Source: Galbibacter pacificus
GTDB lineage: Bacteria; Bacteroidota; Bacteroidia; Flavobacteriales; Flavobacteriaceae
Length of the DNA stretch: 64,000 bases
Direction: 5' to 3'
NCBI RefSeq assembly: GCF_029603165.1
Contig: NZ_JAQSVC010000007.1
Span: 1-64,000 of the forward strand
The translations under genes and the position numbers were made by a program. Below, piece after piece: positions 50,514 to 59,575 of this stretch. Position 1 is the stretch's first letter. Each line of letters opens with the position of its first letter. The notes under the pieces are model-generated. The model had not been told where the DNA came from and did no database searches. It saw nothing but the letters and a program-made list of their open reading frames with translations.

Positions 50514-51184
50514 TTAGGTTTAAACTTTATATAAGTAATAGGTTTTCCTACCTCAAGATACTGATTTTCGTAGAAAGTTTGTATAGAAGTTACTTCTTCT
50601 GGACTCCCTTCGTTTTTATATACGTTATGATTTGCATAAAGAACCTCGTATTTTAAGCCGTGGAGCAGGCCCAATGTATAACCGTGCATAAATTCGCTAT
50701 CGGTTTTTAAATGGACTACCCCATCTTTGGTAAGGATGTGGTTATATCGCTTTAGAAAGTCAAGATTTGTGAGCCGGTGTTTGGTTCGCTTGTATTTTAT
50801 TTGGGGGTCGGGAAAAGTAATCCAGATTTCATCAACTTCGTTTTCATTAAAGATATATTCAATAAGCTCTATTTGAGACCTTACAAAAGCAACGTTTGGG
50901 AGGTTTTCTTCAACGGCTGTTTTTGCGCCCCGCCAAAAACGAGCCCCTTTTATATCGATGCCTATAAAATTTTTGTTCGGGTTTTTTTTGGCAAGAGCTA
51001 CGGTATATTCGCCTTTTCCACAGCCCAATTCCAGTACAATGGGGTTGTCGTTATTAAAAAACGTTTCGTTCCATTTACCTTTTAATAAAAATTCTCCATA
51101 AACAAGATCCTCTCTTTTTGGTTGTAATACGTTTGGAAATGTCTCGTTCTCTTTGAAGCGTTTCAGTTTATTTTTACTCCCCAC
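50510..51184 (-). CDS. trmB: tRNA (guanine-N7)-methyltransferase
   Basis: The 224-residue cytosolic enzyme makes m7G46 in tRNA from S-adenosylmethionine. The SAM-binding motif I is VLELGCGKGEYTVALA, followed by FIGIDIKGARFWRGA and the family's IWITFPDPQIKYKR signature (D-P-W/Q-x-K-x-x-H/R type). The ending YLEVGKPITYIKFKP matches Bacteroidota TrmB. Its gene is first of a minus-strand pair with LysE and faces the glycosyltransferase gene across a 70-base gap. Confidence 0.93.
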   Translation of the reverse strand: MGSKNKLKRFKENETFPNVLQPKREDLVYGEFLLKGKWNETFFNNDNPIVLELGCGKGEYTVALAKKNPNKNFIGIDIKGARFWRGAKTAVEENLPNVAFVRSQIELIEYIFNENEVDEIWITFPDPQIKYKRTKHRLTNLDFLKRYNHILTKDGVVHLKTDSEFMHGYTLGLLHGLKYEVLYANHNVYKNEGSPEEVTSIQTFYENQYLEVGKPITYIKFKPN

Positions 51185-51254
51185 AACAATTATTTAATTA
51201 AAAGGCAAAATTAAGGAAATCTTTCTTAGTTGAAAATAGACTTCATTTGTAGTT

Positions 51255-52406
51255 ATGATTAAAAGTCGACAGCCCAAGGGCGAGCCAAACCGTAAAGGCA
51301 TTTCAGGTAAGCAGAAATCAGCAATCCAGATAGATAACGAGATATCTCCGGCAAGGAAAAAAATTCTCGTGGCCCCATTAAACTGGGGTTTGGGGCATGC
51401 CACGCGGTGCATTCCTATAATAAAAAGCTTGCTTGAAAATAATTTTGAGCCCATAATCGCTTCGGACGGGGATGCATTGAACTTACTTAAAAAAGAATTT
51501 CCGGCCCTTACTTTTGTTGAAATGCCTTCGTATAAAATTAAATATTCTGAAAAGGCAAAATACTTCAAACTTAAAATGCTTTGGGATTCGCCCAAAATCC
51601 TAAAAGCAATGAAAAAGGAACACCAACAAACAAAGCATTTGGTGAAAGCCTATAATTTATGTGGGATAATTTCGGATAACCGTTTGGGGGTATATTCAAA
51701 AAAAGTTCCTTGTGTTTTTATTACACATCAGTTAAACGTATTAACGGGCAATACCACGTGGGTTAGTTCTAAGGTACATCAAAAAATAATTGACCGATAT
51801 AACCAATGTTGGGTCCCCGATGTTGAAGGCGAGCCTAATTTAAGCGGAAAGCTTGGACATTTGCAATGTAAAAACGAAAAAATAAAATACATCGGGGCTT
51901 TAAGCCGACTTGAAAAAAAAGATACGGCAAAAAAATACCGTTTAATGGTAATTATCTCCGGGCCCGAGCCACAGCGGACCCTGTTAGAAAAGCATTTACT
52001 TGTTGAAACCGAGCGTTTTTCGGGAGCTGTTCTTTTTATAAAAGGAAAAATAGAAAAGGAACAGCAGGTAACCCAGCAAAAAAATACAACCATCTATAAT
52101 TATATGAATTCTGCTCAATTGGAAAATGCCTTTAACGAAAGTGAACTGGTACTTTCCCGTTCTGGCTACACCACCGTTTTGGATTTGGCTAAATTGGGGA
52201 AAAGGGCATTTTTTATACCCACGCCCGGGCAATACGAGCAAGAATATCTGGCCGAAAGGCTTCAGCAAGAAAACTTGGTTCCCTATTGCAATCAGGACGA
52301 GTTTGCAATAGAAATGCTGGAAAGAACAAAAAATTATAAAGGTTTAAGTGAAATAGCATCAAATTTCGACATTAGCGGCTTTTTGAGTCTTTTCGAGGGT
52401 AAATGA
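51255..52406 (+). CDS. MurG-like glycosyltransferase (GT-B fold)
   Basis: The 383-residue protein begins with a Lys/Arg-rich leader (to about 30), then KKILVAPLNWGLGHATRCIPII, the Gly-rich loop of the GT-B N-domain with a donor/acceptor His. The C-domain (about 230-370) has an EPQRTLLEK stretch and a donor-site LVLSRSGYTTVLDLAKLGK followed by PTPGQYEQEYLAERL, which corresponds to the family-28 glycosyltransferase C-terminal motif. It probably transfers a sugar in envelope or capsule assembly. The start may be ATG 51255 or further in. Its last 48 bases overlap, antisense, the end of the PhoR-like kinase gene. Confidence 0.8.
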   Translation: MIKSRQPKGEPNRKGISGKQKSAIQIDNEISPARKKILVAPLNWGLGHATRCIPIIKSLLENNFEPIIASDGDALNLLKKEFPALTFVEMPSYKIKYSEKAKYFKLKMLWDSPKILKAMKKEHQQTKHLVKAYNLCGIISDNRLGVYSKKVPCVFITHQLNVLTGNTTWVSSKVHQKIIDRYNQCWVPDVEGEPNLSGKLGHLQCKNEKIKYIGALSRLEKKDTAKKYRLMVIISGPEPQRTLLEKHLLVETERFSGAVLFIKGKIEKEQQVTQQKNTTIYNYMNSAQLENAFNESELVLSRSGYTTVLDLAKLGKRAFFIPTPGQYEQEYLAERLQQENLVPYCNQDEFAIEMLERTKNYKGLSEIASNFDISGFLSLFEGK

Positions 52407-53420
52407 AAACTCCGATCCTACCCCGAAAACACTTTCTACATATATTTTTTCCTTGTGTGCTTCAATAATGTGCTTTACAATGGAGAGACCAAGGCCCGAG
52501 CCGCCTTCTTTTCGACTCCCGCTTTTGTCTACGCGGTAAAAGCGTTCGAACAGCCTAGGGATATTTTGTTTTTCTATGCCTTCGCCATTATCGGTAACCC
52601 TAACAATTACTTTGTTTTTAATAAGATTTTCAATGCTTATTTCGGTGGTTCCGCCTTCTTTGCCGTATTTTATAGAGTTTACAATTAAATTGGTAAGCAC
52701 CTGCTGTATACGTTCCCTGTCGGCATGCACCAAGGTAGGTTCTTTATAATCTTGATCGAAAGTAAGGGTGATTTTCTTTTTATTGGCTTTCATTTCCATT
52801 AAATCAAACACCCCCTGTACCAGCTCTATAATGTCAAAATCTTCATAATCCAGATGAAGGTCGCCCGTTTCCAATTTGGTAATCATGTCCAGGTCGCGCA
52901 CAATATAAATTAGGCGCTCTACGCCCTTACTTGCCCTGCTGAGGTATTTTTTTCTAATGGTTTTATCGTTCATGGCGCCATCCAGCAAGGTCAATATATA
53001 GCCCTGCACGGTAAAAAGAGGGGTTTTAAGCTCGTGCGAAACATTTCCCAAAAACTCTTTTCGGTAAACTTCGCGTACTTTCAAGGTCTCTATTTCCAGC
53101 TTTTTGTTATTGGCAAATTTTTCTATTTCTTCGGTTAAAGTACGCATATCGGTAGTTACTGGCTGATCTTGAAACGAAGTAGATTCCAGTAGCGAAACGT
53201 CGTCATATATTTTTTTTACCCTTTTATAGATGAAGTTTTCAACACGGTATTGAATGATAAAAAATGAAAATGCAAAAATAGCGCCTATGAATATAAAGAT
53301 GTAGAGCGGAGAATTCAACTCAAAATAAAAGAATACGCACAGGGCAATGGTGGCACAAAGTGTAACCATGCCAGATGATCTAAGAGCAAATCGATACGAT
53401 TTTTTTAGTTTGGTTTTCAA
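52359..53420 (-). CDS. PhoR-like sensor histidine kinase
   Basis: The 353-residue kinase has two close TM helices (about 18-33 and 40-56) with almost no periplasmic loop, as in phosphate-sensing PhoR-like kinases that sense through partners. A linker (60-118) precedes HisKA with His129 (FLGNVSHELKTPLF). The HATPase domain has an N box (VLTNLIVNSIKYG) and G boxes (VTDNGEGIEKQNIPRLF; EGGSGLGLSIVKH). No PAS domain is evident. It follows the response regulator gene by 77 bases on the same strand. Regulation of the adjacent receptor genes is suggested by the repeat array at 54359. Confidence 0.88.
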   Translation of the reverse strand: MKTKLKKSYRFALRSSGMVTLCATIALCVFFYFELNSPLYIFIFIGAIFAFSFFIIQYRVENFIYKRVKKIYDDVSLLESTSFQDQPVTTDMRTLTEEIEKFANNKKLEIETLKVREVYRKEFLGNVSHELKTPLFTVQGYILTLLDGAMNDKTIRKKYLSRASKGVERLIYIVRDLDMITKLETGDLHLDYEDFDIIELVQGVFDLMEMKANKKKITLTFDQDYKEPTLVHADRERIQQVLTNLIVNSIKYGKEGGTTEISIENLIKNKVIVRVTDNGEGIEKQNIPRLFERFYRVDKSGSRKEGGSGLGLSIVKHIIEAHKEKIYVESVFGVGSEFSFTLEKTQKAANVEI

Positions 53421-53497
53421 TTGGCCTAATTTGAGCTGGTAAAATTACAATAATTCCAACAACCAGCTTTGTAGCATTTAAAATAGGAGAAAAGGGG

Positions 53498-54184
53498 TTA
53501 AAGTACAAATTTATAACCTACACCTTTAACGGTCTTAAAGTGATCGTCCCCAATTTTTTCGCGTAATTTCCTAATATGTACATCAATGGTCCTCCCGCCA
53601 ACAATAACTTCGTTGCCCCATACCTTATCCAAAATCTCGTCGCGTTTAAAAACTTTGCCGGGCCTGCTTGCCAAAAGCGATAACAGTTCGAATTCCTTTC
53701 TGGGCAGGATAATTTCGTTACCGGCCTGCACAATTTTGTATTCGTCGCGGTTAATGGTAATGTTGCCAACCTTTACAATGCTTTCTACAGGTTCTTCCTC
53801 ATCTTTCAAGCGTCTTAGCAAGGCTTTTACTTTACTGATAAGCACTTTGGGCTTAATGGGTTTTGTAATATAGTCATCGGCACCTGCATCAAACCCGGCA
53901 ACTTGAGAATAGTCTTCGCCGCGTGCCGTTAAAAAGGTAATAATGGTTTCCTTGAGGTCGGGCGATTTTCTTATTTGCTCGCAGGTTTCAATTCCGTCCA
54001 TTTCGGGCATCATTACATCGAGAATAATAAGGTGCGGTTTTTCTTTTTTTGCTTTGGCAATTGCTTCAATGCCATTTTTGGCAGTAGAAACATTGTATCC
54101 TTCCGAAGATAGGTTGTAACCAACAATTTCCAATATATCCGGTTCGTCGTCTACTAACAGAATTTTGATGTCTCTCTTTTTCAT
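53498..54184 (-). CDS. PhoB-like response regulator
   Basis: The 228-residue OmpR/PhoB-type regulator has a receiver with DDE at 12-14, phosphoacceptor Asp56 (LIILDVMMPEMDG), a conserved Thr/Ser and Lys (DDYITKP). A winged-helix domain follows (130-228): PRKEFELLSLLASRPGKVF, GGRTIDVHIRKLREKIG and TVKGVGYKF. It is divergent from the TonB receptor gene at 54457. The 272-base space between holds five TAACAT-like units at 11-bp spacing, which is PhoB-like operator geometry. Confidence 0.9.
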   Translation of the reverse strand: MKKRDIKILLVDDEPDILEIVGYNLSSEGYNVSTAKNGIEAIAKAKKEKPHLIILDVMMPEMDGIETCEQIRKSPDLKETIITFLTARGEDYSQVAGFDAGADDYITKPIKPKVLISKVKALLRRLKDEEEPVESIVKVGNITINRDEYKIVQAGNEIILPRKEFELLSLLASRPGKVFKRDEILDKVWGNEVIVGGRTIDVHIRKLREKIGDDHFKTVKGVGYKFVL

Positions 54185-54358
54185 TTTGAGATAAAGTTTG
54201 GTTTTTGTCTTTCTGCAAAGACGTTAAAATGTGCTTTTGTTTTGAAATTGTGTAACACTAAGATTAATAATTAGTTATGCTTTTGTGTTTTTGCTTTCAA
54301 AGGTCAAAAGTAAAGATAATATTAAAAAATAAAAGCACTTAACATTCATTTAATATCA

Positions 54359-54410
54359 TAACATAAATGTAACATACGTCTTACTCATGTTTAACATGTG
54401 GATAACTTCG
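54359..54410 (+). promoter_or_regulatory. Pho-box-like array of 11-bp direct repeats
   Basis: Units starting at 54359, 54370, 54381, 54392 and 54403 read TAACAT, TAACAT, TTACTC, TAACAT and TAACTT, every 11 bp. A further TAACAT at 54340 is out of phase. PhoB-type regulators bind 11-bp direct repeats of a TGTCA/TAACA-like core. The array precedes an imperfect -7 box TTTATTTG (54428-54435) and the receptor start at 54457. The rest of 54185-54358 is AT-rich without a gene. Confidence 0.6.
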
Positions 54411-54456
54411 CTTTTACATATGGCTCGTTTATTTGCATCGGAATTAAAATCAAAAA

Positions 54457-57171
54457 ATGAGACATTTATTTACAGTTTTATTACTGTTTGCCGGCGCGGT
54501 ACTATATGCGCAGGAAACTACAGGTTCAGTTATCGGTGTAATTACCGATAAGGAAATGAATAACGATCCGTTGCCATTTGCCAATGTGCAAATAAAAGGA
54601 TCTACAAAAGGCACAACCACCGATATGGACGGGTTGTATGAAATAAGTGGCGTGGAGCCCGGAACATATACCATAGTAATAAGTTTTGTAGGGTACGAAA
54701 CATTGGAAGTACCGAATATTTCGGTGCAGGCCGGTAAAGTAACCGAATTGAATACCGCTTTAGGAGCAGGAAGAGTTAGTTTAGATGAAGTAGTGGTGAC
54801 CACTACCGCCCGCAGAGATTCGGAGACAGCTTTGTTATTAGACCAGAAAAAAGCGGTGGAGATAAAAACTTCTATTGGCGCACAAGAGCTTACCAGAAAA
54901 GGGGTAAGTGATGCAGAAGGAGCAGTTACCAAAATTTCTGGAGTAAGTAAACAGGAAGGAGTTAAAAATATTTTTGTTCGAGGATTGGGAGATCGGTATA
55001 ACTCTACTACTATGAACGGGTTGCCTTTGCCTTCAGATGATCCAGAATATAAAAATATATCACTAGATATATTTTCTTCAAATATTGTGGAAAGTATAGA
55101 TGTTAATAAAACTTTTAGTACAGGACTATATGGAGATATAGGGGGGGCTAATGTTAATATATCATCTAAAACATTGGCTGTTGGTCAAGAATTGATACTT
55201 GGTGTAAAAACAGGGATTAATACAAATACAGTATCTAAAGATTACCTAACAATTGATGGAACTAATTTCTTGGGCTACAAAAAGAGTATGAAAACCCCAA
55301 TTACAGATATTGATACATATGATTTTCAAAATTCATTAAATCCAAATAGTCAAAATTTGCAAATAGATAATGGGTTGTCTTTAGGAGCTGGGAAGAAATT
55401 TATGATAGGTGATTCAAATGCGTTAAGTATGTATGTGTATGGATCTGCTAATGGAGATTACAATTATAGAAAAGGAAACATAAAACAAGCAAACGCTCAA
55501 GGCTTTATAGGGAAAGATTTAAATTATGATCAATATAATTATGCCATTTCTAAAATAGCCATGGGGAATTTCAAGTATCTATTTGGAGACAGTAATAGTG
55601 TTTCTTATAATACTTTATTGATAGATACTGATAATCAAAGTTTATCAGAATATGATGGTAAAAGTGTAGGAGTTTATGATGAAGATGATACAAGTATAGG
55701 AACTACTTTTATTAGGAGGCAACAGGTTAACAACACTACTCTATATGTAAATCAATTGCTATCGGAATTAAGCTTTAATAAATTTAATGTTAGTATTGGA
55801 GGTTCATACAATACAACAACTGCATACGAACCAGATAGAAGAACAAACACTTTTATTCATGATGTTCAACAAGACACATACTATACTGCAACAGGGACAT
55901 CAGCATATAACAATAGGTATTATTCCGAATTGGATGAAAAAGATTTAGCAGGAAATCTCGTTTTAGGATACAAACTTGGAGAATTTGATAATGAAACCAA
56001 TAATAGAATAGAAGTTGGGGTCAATTATAGGAATAACAAGAGAGATTTTAATGCATATCAGTATAATCACAATTTTGATTCTCAAATTGAAATTGAAAAA
56101 GATAACCCAGATGCTATTTTTAATCAAGAAAATCTCGATAATGGGGTATTCAATATTATCCCAATAGACCAATATTATAGTGGCGAGCGAACAACAGTGG
56201 CAGCTTTGGTTAATTTTATATACGATTTGTCTCCTTCAACTACCTTAAATATAGGGGTTAGGGGGGAAAGTATACAACAAGAAGTAGAATGGAACACAAC
56301 AGTTTCTTCCAGTGAATTTAGTGATGCCGGAACTATTGACCATAATTATTTATTACCCTCTGTAAATTTAAGATATAAATTAAGCGATAAAAATATTTTT
56401 AGGATTGCTGCAAGTAAAACATATATTTTGCCACAATACAAAGAAGTAGCCCCTTTCTTATATGAAGATGTTAATTTTTCAAGTCAGGGTAATCCAGATT
56501 TAAAAGCTTCAGACGTATACAATTTTGACTTAAAATGGGACTATTATTTCTCTAACGAAGAAATAGTATCCCTAACAGGGTTCTATAAGTATATAAAGAA
56601 CCCCATCAATAGGGTTTATGTAGCTTCTGCAGCGTATGTTCTTTCATATATAAATCCAGGAGATAAAGCAAATGTGGCCGGAATTGAAGCTGAGTTGAAA
56701 AAGAAAATTTTTAATGTTGAAAGCGAAGAATCTACATCCTCATTATTTTATGGATTAAATGCTTCGTATTTGTACTCAATACAAGACCTTACGGATAAAA
56801 CTGCTGCATTTACCAATACTGAGGACCAATTACAAGGAGCATCTCCTTTTTTGATTAATACTGATCTTACCTACAGAAACAAATCTGAAAAAAATGAATT
56901 TGCGGGATCGGTTGTGTTTAATTATTTCAGTAACAGAATTTACTCTTTAGGATCTCAGAATAATGAAAACATTATGGAGAGAAGTGTTCCTACACTAGAC
57001 TTTGTTTTTAGTAATGAATTTAATGAGAATATTAGCCTGAGCTTAAAATTCCTCAATATTTTAAATCCAAGTTATCAATTAACTCAAGAGATTGAAGGTG
57101 GTGACGATGTCATCATTGGAAATTATAAAAAAGGGATTAATATGTCCCTTGGTCTAACATATAAATTTTAA
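54457..57171 (+). CDS. TonB-dependent outer-membrane receptor
   Basis: The 904-residue receptor has a signal peptide (to about AQ, residue 21), a CarboxypepD-regulatory-like domain (24-110; GVITDKEMNNDPLPFANVQI) and a plug domain (about 135-260; VRGLGDRYNSTTMNGLPLPS, YGDIGGANVNISSK). A barrel follows, ending at LGLTYKF with the terminal aromatic. Composition changes at about base 54,940: the first 160 codons use G/C-rich third positions like the neighbours, while the rest is AT-rich. The partner lipoprotein gene follows after 35 bases. The Pho-like array upstream suggests phosphate-limited induction and a phosphorus-containing ligand, but neither is shown. Confidence 0.9.
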   Translation: MRHLFTVLLLFAGAVLYAQETTGSVIGVITDKEMNNDPLPFANVQIKGSTKGTTTDMDGLYEISGVEPGTYTIVISFVGYETLEVPNISVQAGKVTELNTALGAGRVSLDEVVVTTTARRDSETALLLDQKKAVEIKTSIGAQELTRKGVSDAEGAVTKISGVSKQEGVKNIFVRGLGDRYNSTTMNGLPLPSDDPEYKNISLDIFSSNIVESIDVNKTFSTGLYGDIGGANVNISSKTLAVGQELILGVKTGINTNTVSKDYLTIDGTNFLGYKKSMKTPITDIDTYDFQNSLNPNSQNLQIDNGLSLGAGKKFMIGDSNALSMYVYGSANGDYNYRKGNIKQANAQGFIGKDLNYDQYNYAISKIAMGNFKYLFGDSNSVSYNTLLIDTDNQSLSEYDGKSVGVYDEDDTSIGTTFIRRQQVNNTTLYVNQLLSELSFNKFNVSIGGSYNTTTAYEPDRRTNTFIHDVQQDTYYTATGTSAYNNRYYSELDEKDLAGNLVLGYKLGEFDNETNNRIEVGVNYRNNKRDFNAYQYNHNFDSQIEIEKDNPDAIFNQENLDNGVFNIIPIDQYYSGERTTVAALVNFIYDLSPSTTLNIGVRGESIQQEVEWNTTVSSSEFSDAGTIDHNYLLPSVNLRYKLSDKNIFRIAASKTYILPQYKEVAPFLYEDVNFSSQGNPDLKASDVYNFDLKWDYYFSNEEIVSLTGFYKYIKNPINRVYVASAAYVLSYINPGDKANVAGIEAELKKKIFNVESEESTSSLFYGLNASYLYSIQDLTDKTAAFTNTEDQLQGASPFLINTDLTYRNKSEKNEFAGSVVFNYFSNRIYSLGSQNNENIMERSVPTLDFVFSNEFNENISLSLKFLNILNPSYQLTQEIEGGDDVIIGNYKKGINMSLGLTYKF

Positions 57172-57206
57172 TAATTAAACTATAAATTAGAAAAACAATT
57201 AGAATC

Positions 57207-58406
57207 ATGAAAAATTTGAAAACCTTTTTGAGTATGGCTGCCATCGCAGTTATTTTAGCATCTTGTTCAAGTGATGATGATAATTCAGATAATCCTATTG
57301 AAGAGAAGGATGGGAAAATCACATCTACAACTGATCCCGATTATGACCCGGCAAATCTTCAAGGTGAAGTAGTTGGAGATATTACTTTAGCGGCAAATAC
57401 GGCTTATACTTTAACAGGCTCGTTAAAAGTTACTGAGAATGCTACATTAACTATTGAAGCAGGGACAACAATTACTGCTCATGCAGAGTCTGAAGCAGAT
57501 AGAACTAAATTGTATATTACAATAGCTCCAGGATCCAAAATTATGGCTAATGGTACTGCAACTGCACCAATAACTATTACCTCTGATGATAAAGAAGCGG
57601 GTGCATGGGGAGGTTTATTAATAGCTGGTAATGCACGTCAAAATAAAAATGATGGTGGCACTGCAGTTGCCGAAGTTGGAGATGGATTAACTTACGGAGG
57701 AGATAATGACGAAGATAATTCAGGTGTTATTAAATATATGATTCTAGAATATACAGGATCTGCTATTAATTCAGAATCAGAATTTAATGGATTTACTTTT
57801 TATGCTGTAGGTAATGGCACTACCGTGGAGAATATTGCTGTTATGAGTGGGTCTGATGATGCTTTTGAGTTTTTTGGAGGCACAGTAAACGTAAAAAATG
57901 CATTAGGTGTTAATGTTAAGGATGACATTTTTGACTGGACTGATGGTTGGAGAGGAACTGCAACCAATTTTTATGGACTTAGAGAAGACGGATTCGATTT
58001 ACAGTCTGAAGATCCAAGAGGAATTGAAGCAGATAGTAATGAAAATGATAATGCTGCTGAACCAAGGTCAAATCCAACGTTTAATGGATTGACTATTGTG
58101 AATAAATCTAACTCTATTGCTTTTACAGATGCAATAAAATTGAGAAGAGGGACCGATGTAACTATTACAAATGCCCTTGTATTGTTACCAGGTACTGCTG
58201 GTGCAGAAGATTTTATAGACTTAACCGACGGAAAAGGCCCTGCTAATATGGTGTCTATAAATGTTACTTCTGAAGGGATGACTATTGATGATGTTAAGAA
58301 CGAACAAGATGCTGAAACTCTTGTAGATATTTCTAATATAACTGTTGGTGCTGGAAATACAGGTGCAGATGCTTCAGCCTTTGATTGGGTTGGGATTACT
58401 CTGTAA
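57207..58406 (+). CDS. Receptor-associated surface lipoprotein, right-handed-repeat type
   Basis: The 399-residue lipoprotein has a lipobox (VILASC, Cys about 20) followed by an acidic SSDDDNSDN linker, typical of surface-exported Bacteroidota lipoproteins. The body is beta-rich: LTGSLKVTENATLTIEAGTT, ITITSDDKEAGAWGGLLIAG, YMILEYTGSAI, GVNVKDDIFDWTDGWRGTAT. Repeated short strands and Gly/Asn turns suggest a parallel beta-helix. It is paired with the TonB receptor 35 bases upstream and shares its AT-rich composition. It probably captures the ligand at the cell surface. I do not recognise a characterised homologue. A strong terminator follows. Confidence 0.8.
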   Translation: MKNLKTFLSMAAIAVILASCSSDDDNSDNPIEEKDGKITSTTDPDYDPANLQGEVVGDITLAANTAYTLTGSLKVTENATLTIEAGTTITAHAESEADRTKLYITIAPGSKIMANGTATAPITITSDDKEAGAWGGLLIAGNARQNKNDGGTAVAEVGDGLTYGGDNDEDNSGVIKYMILEYTGSAINSESEFNGFTFYAVGNGTTVENIAVMSGSDDAFEFFGGTVNVKNALGVNVKDDIFDWTDGWRGTATNFYGLREDGFDLQSEDPRGIEADSNENDNAAEPRSNPTFNGLTIVNKSNSIAFTDAIKLRRGTDVTITNALVLLPGTAGAEDFIDLTDGKGPANMVSINVTSEGMTIDDVKNEQDAETLVDISNITVGAGNTGADASAFDWVGITL

Positions 58407-58428
58407 AAGAAATAATATATAATATACA

Positions 58429-58464
58429 ACCCCCGACATGCAGCAGCATCGTCGGGGGTTTTTG
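58429..58464 (+). terminator. Strong terminator after the receptor/lipoprotein operon
   Basis: CCCCCGAC (58430-58437) pairs perfectly with GTCGGGGG (58451-58458), followed by five T. It closes the two-gene operon. Confidence 0.93.
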
Positions 58465-58538
58465 TTCTTCATAAAACTTTTACAATACAACGCCTCAAAA
58501 TTTTTACTTCTATTATCTTTGCCTTGTATTGACAAAGA

Positions 58539-59513
58539 ATGGACACACAGGCAATTTTTAATATAAAAAGCAAAACCGAATTTCATGAAACTGCTTTGCA
58601 AGTTTTTAAATATCAGTATCAAAACAATGCTGTATATCAAGACTTTTGCAACCATTTAAAACGTACGCCCAACAATGTGTTTGCTGTTGAAGGAATCCCT
58701 TTTTTGCCCATTCAGTTTTTTAAATCGCATAGAATAGTTTGCAATGCGAATCCCGAAGAAATTATTTTTACCAGTAGCGGCACCACGGGAAGCACAACCA
58801 GTAAGCATTTTGTAACCAATGTAAAAGTCTATGAAGAGAGCTTCAGAAAGGGTTTTTCTCATTTTTATGGAAGTATTCGGGAATATAGCATTTTGGCATT
58901 GTTGCCAGCCTATTTAGAGCGCAAAGGCTCATCGTTAATTTATATGGTTAACGATATGATTGAACAGTCCAATGCCTCTGAAAGCGGTTTTTATCTCAAT
59001 AACCTTGACGAACTGGCGCAGCAATTATCAACATTGGACAAAATGGGCCGTAAGGTCTTGTTGATAGGTGTTTCTTTTGCACTCCTCGATTTAATAGAAA
59101 AATATCAATTCAATTTAAAAAACACCATTGTTATGGAAACCGGCGGCATGAAAGGGCGTAGAAAAGAAATGATCCGTCAGGAACTTCATGCGTTACTCTG
59201 CAAGGGTTTTGGGGTTGAAGAAATTCATTCAGAATATGGAATGACCGAACTTTTATCGCAAGGGTATTCAAATGGAAAAGGTATTTTTGAATGTCCGCCG
59301 TGGATGAAAATTTTGACACGCGATACAGAAGACCCATTAACCGTTTTAGACGAAGGAAAAACGGGAGGAATCAATGTTATAGACCTTGCAAACATCAATT
59401 CTTGTGCGTTTATAGCTACGCAGGACCTGGGAAGGGTAAAAGATAACAAATACGAAATAATTGGCCGTTTCGATAATTCGGACATTCGCGGATGTAATTT
59501 AATGGTATTGTAA
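58539..59513 (+). CDS. LuxE-like acyl-protein synthetase / acyltransferase
   Basis: The 324-residue protein is an ANL-related adenylate-forming enzyme of the LuxE type. The P-loop-like motif is IIFTSSGTTGSTTSKHF (about 82-98); MYG/TSEYGMTELLSQGYS-like HSEYGMTELLSQGY (about 230) and EIIGRFDNSDIRGCNLMVL end the protein. LuxE activates fatty acids as acyl-AMP and forms an acyl-enzyme; with no luxC or luxD here, the acyl group likely serves lipid or surface-glycan synthesis. It is a stand-alone gene between a terminator and a YHS-domain gene. The substrate is unknown. Confidence 0.82.
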   Translation: MDTQAIFNIKSKTEFHETALQVFKYQYQNNAVYQDFCNHLKRTPNNVFAVEGIPFLPIQFFKSHRIVCNANPEEIIFTSSGTTGSTTSKHFVTNVKVYEESFRKGFSHFYGSIREYSILALLPAYLERKGSSLIYMVNDMIEQSNASESGFYLNNLDELAQQLSTLDKMGRKVLLIGVSFALLDLIEKYQFNLKNTIVMETGGMKGRRKEMIRQELHALLCKGFGVEEIHSEYGMTELLSQGYSNGKGIFECPPWMKILTRDTEDPLTVLDEGKTGGINVIDLANINSCAFIATQDLGRVKDNKYEIIGRFDNSDIRGCNLMVL

Positions 59514-59575
59514 AAATGTTGTTATTTGTGTAATGTTGCGTGCACAAGTACAACTAAGCAGGAAACAAATAGATC

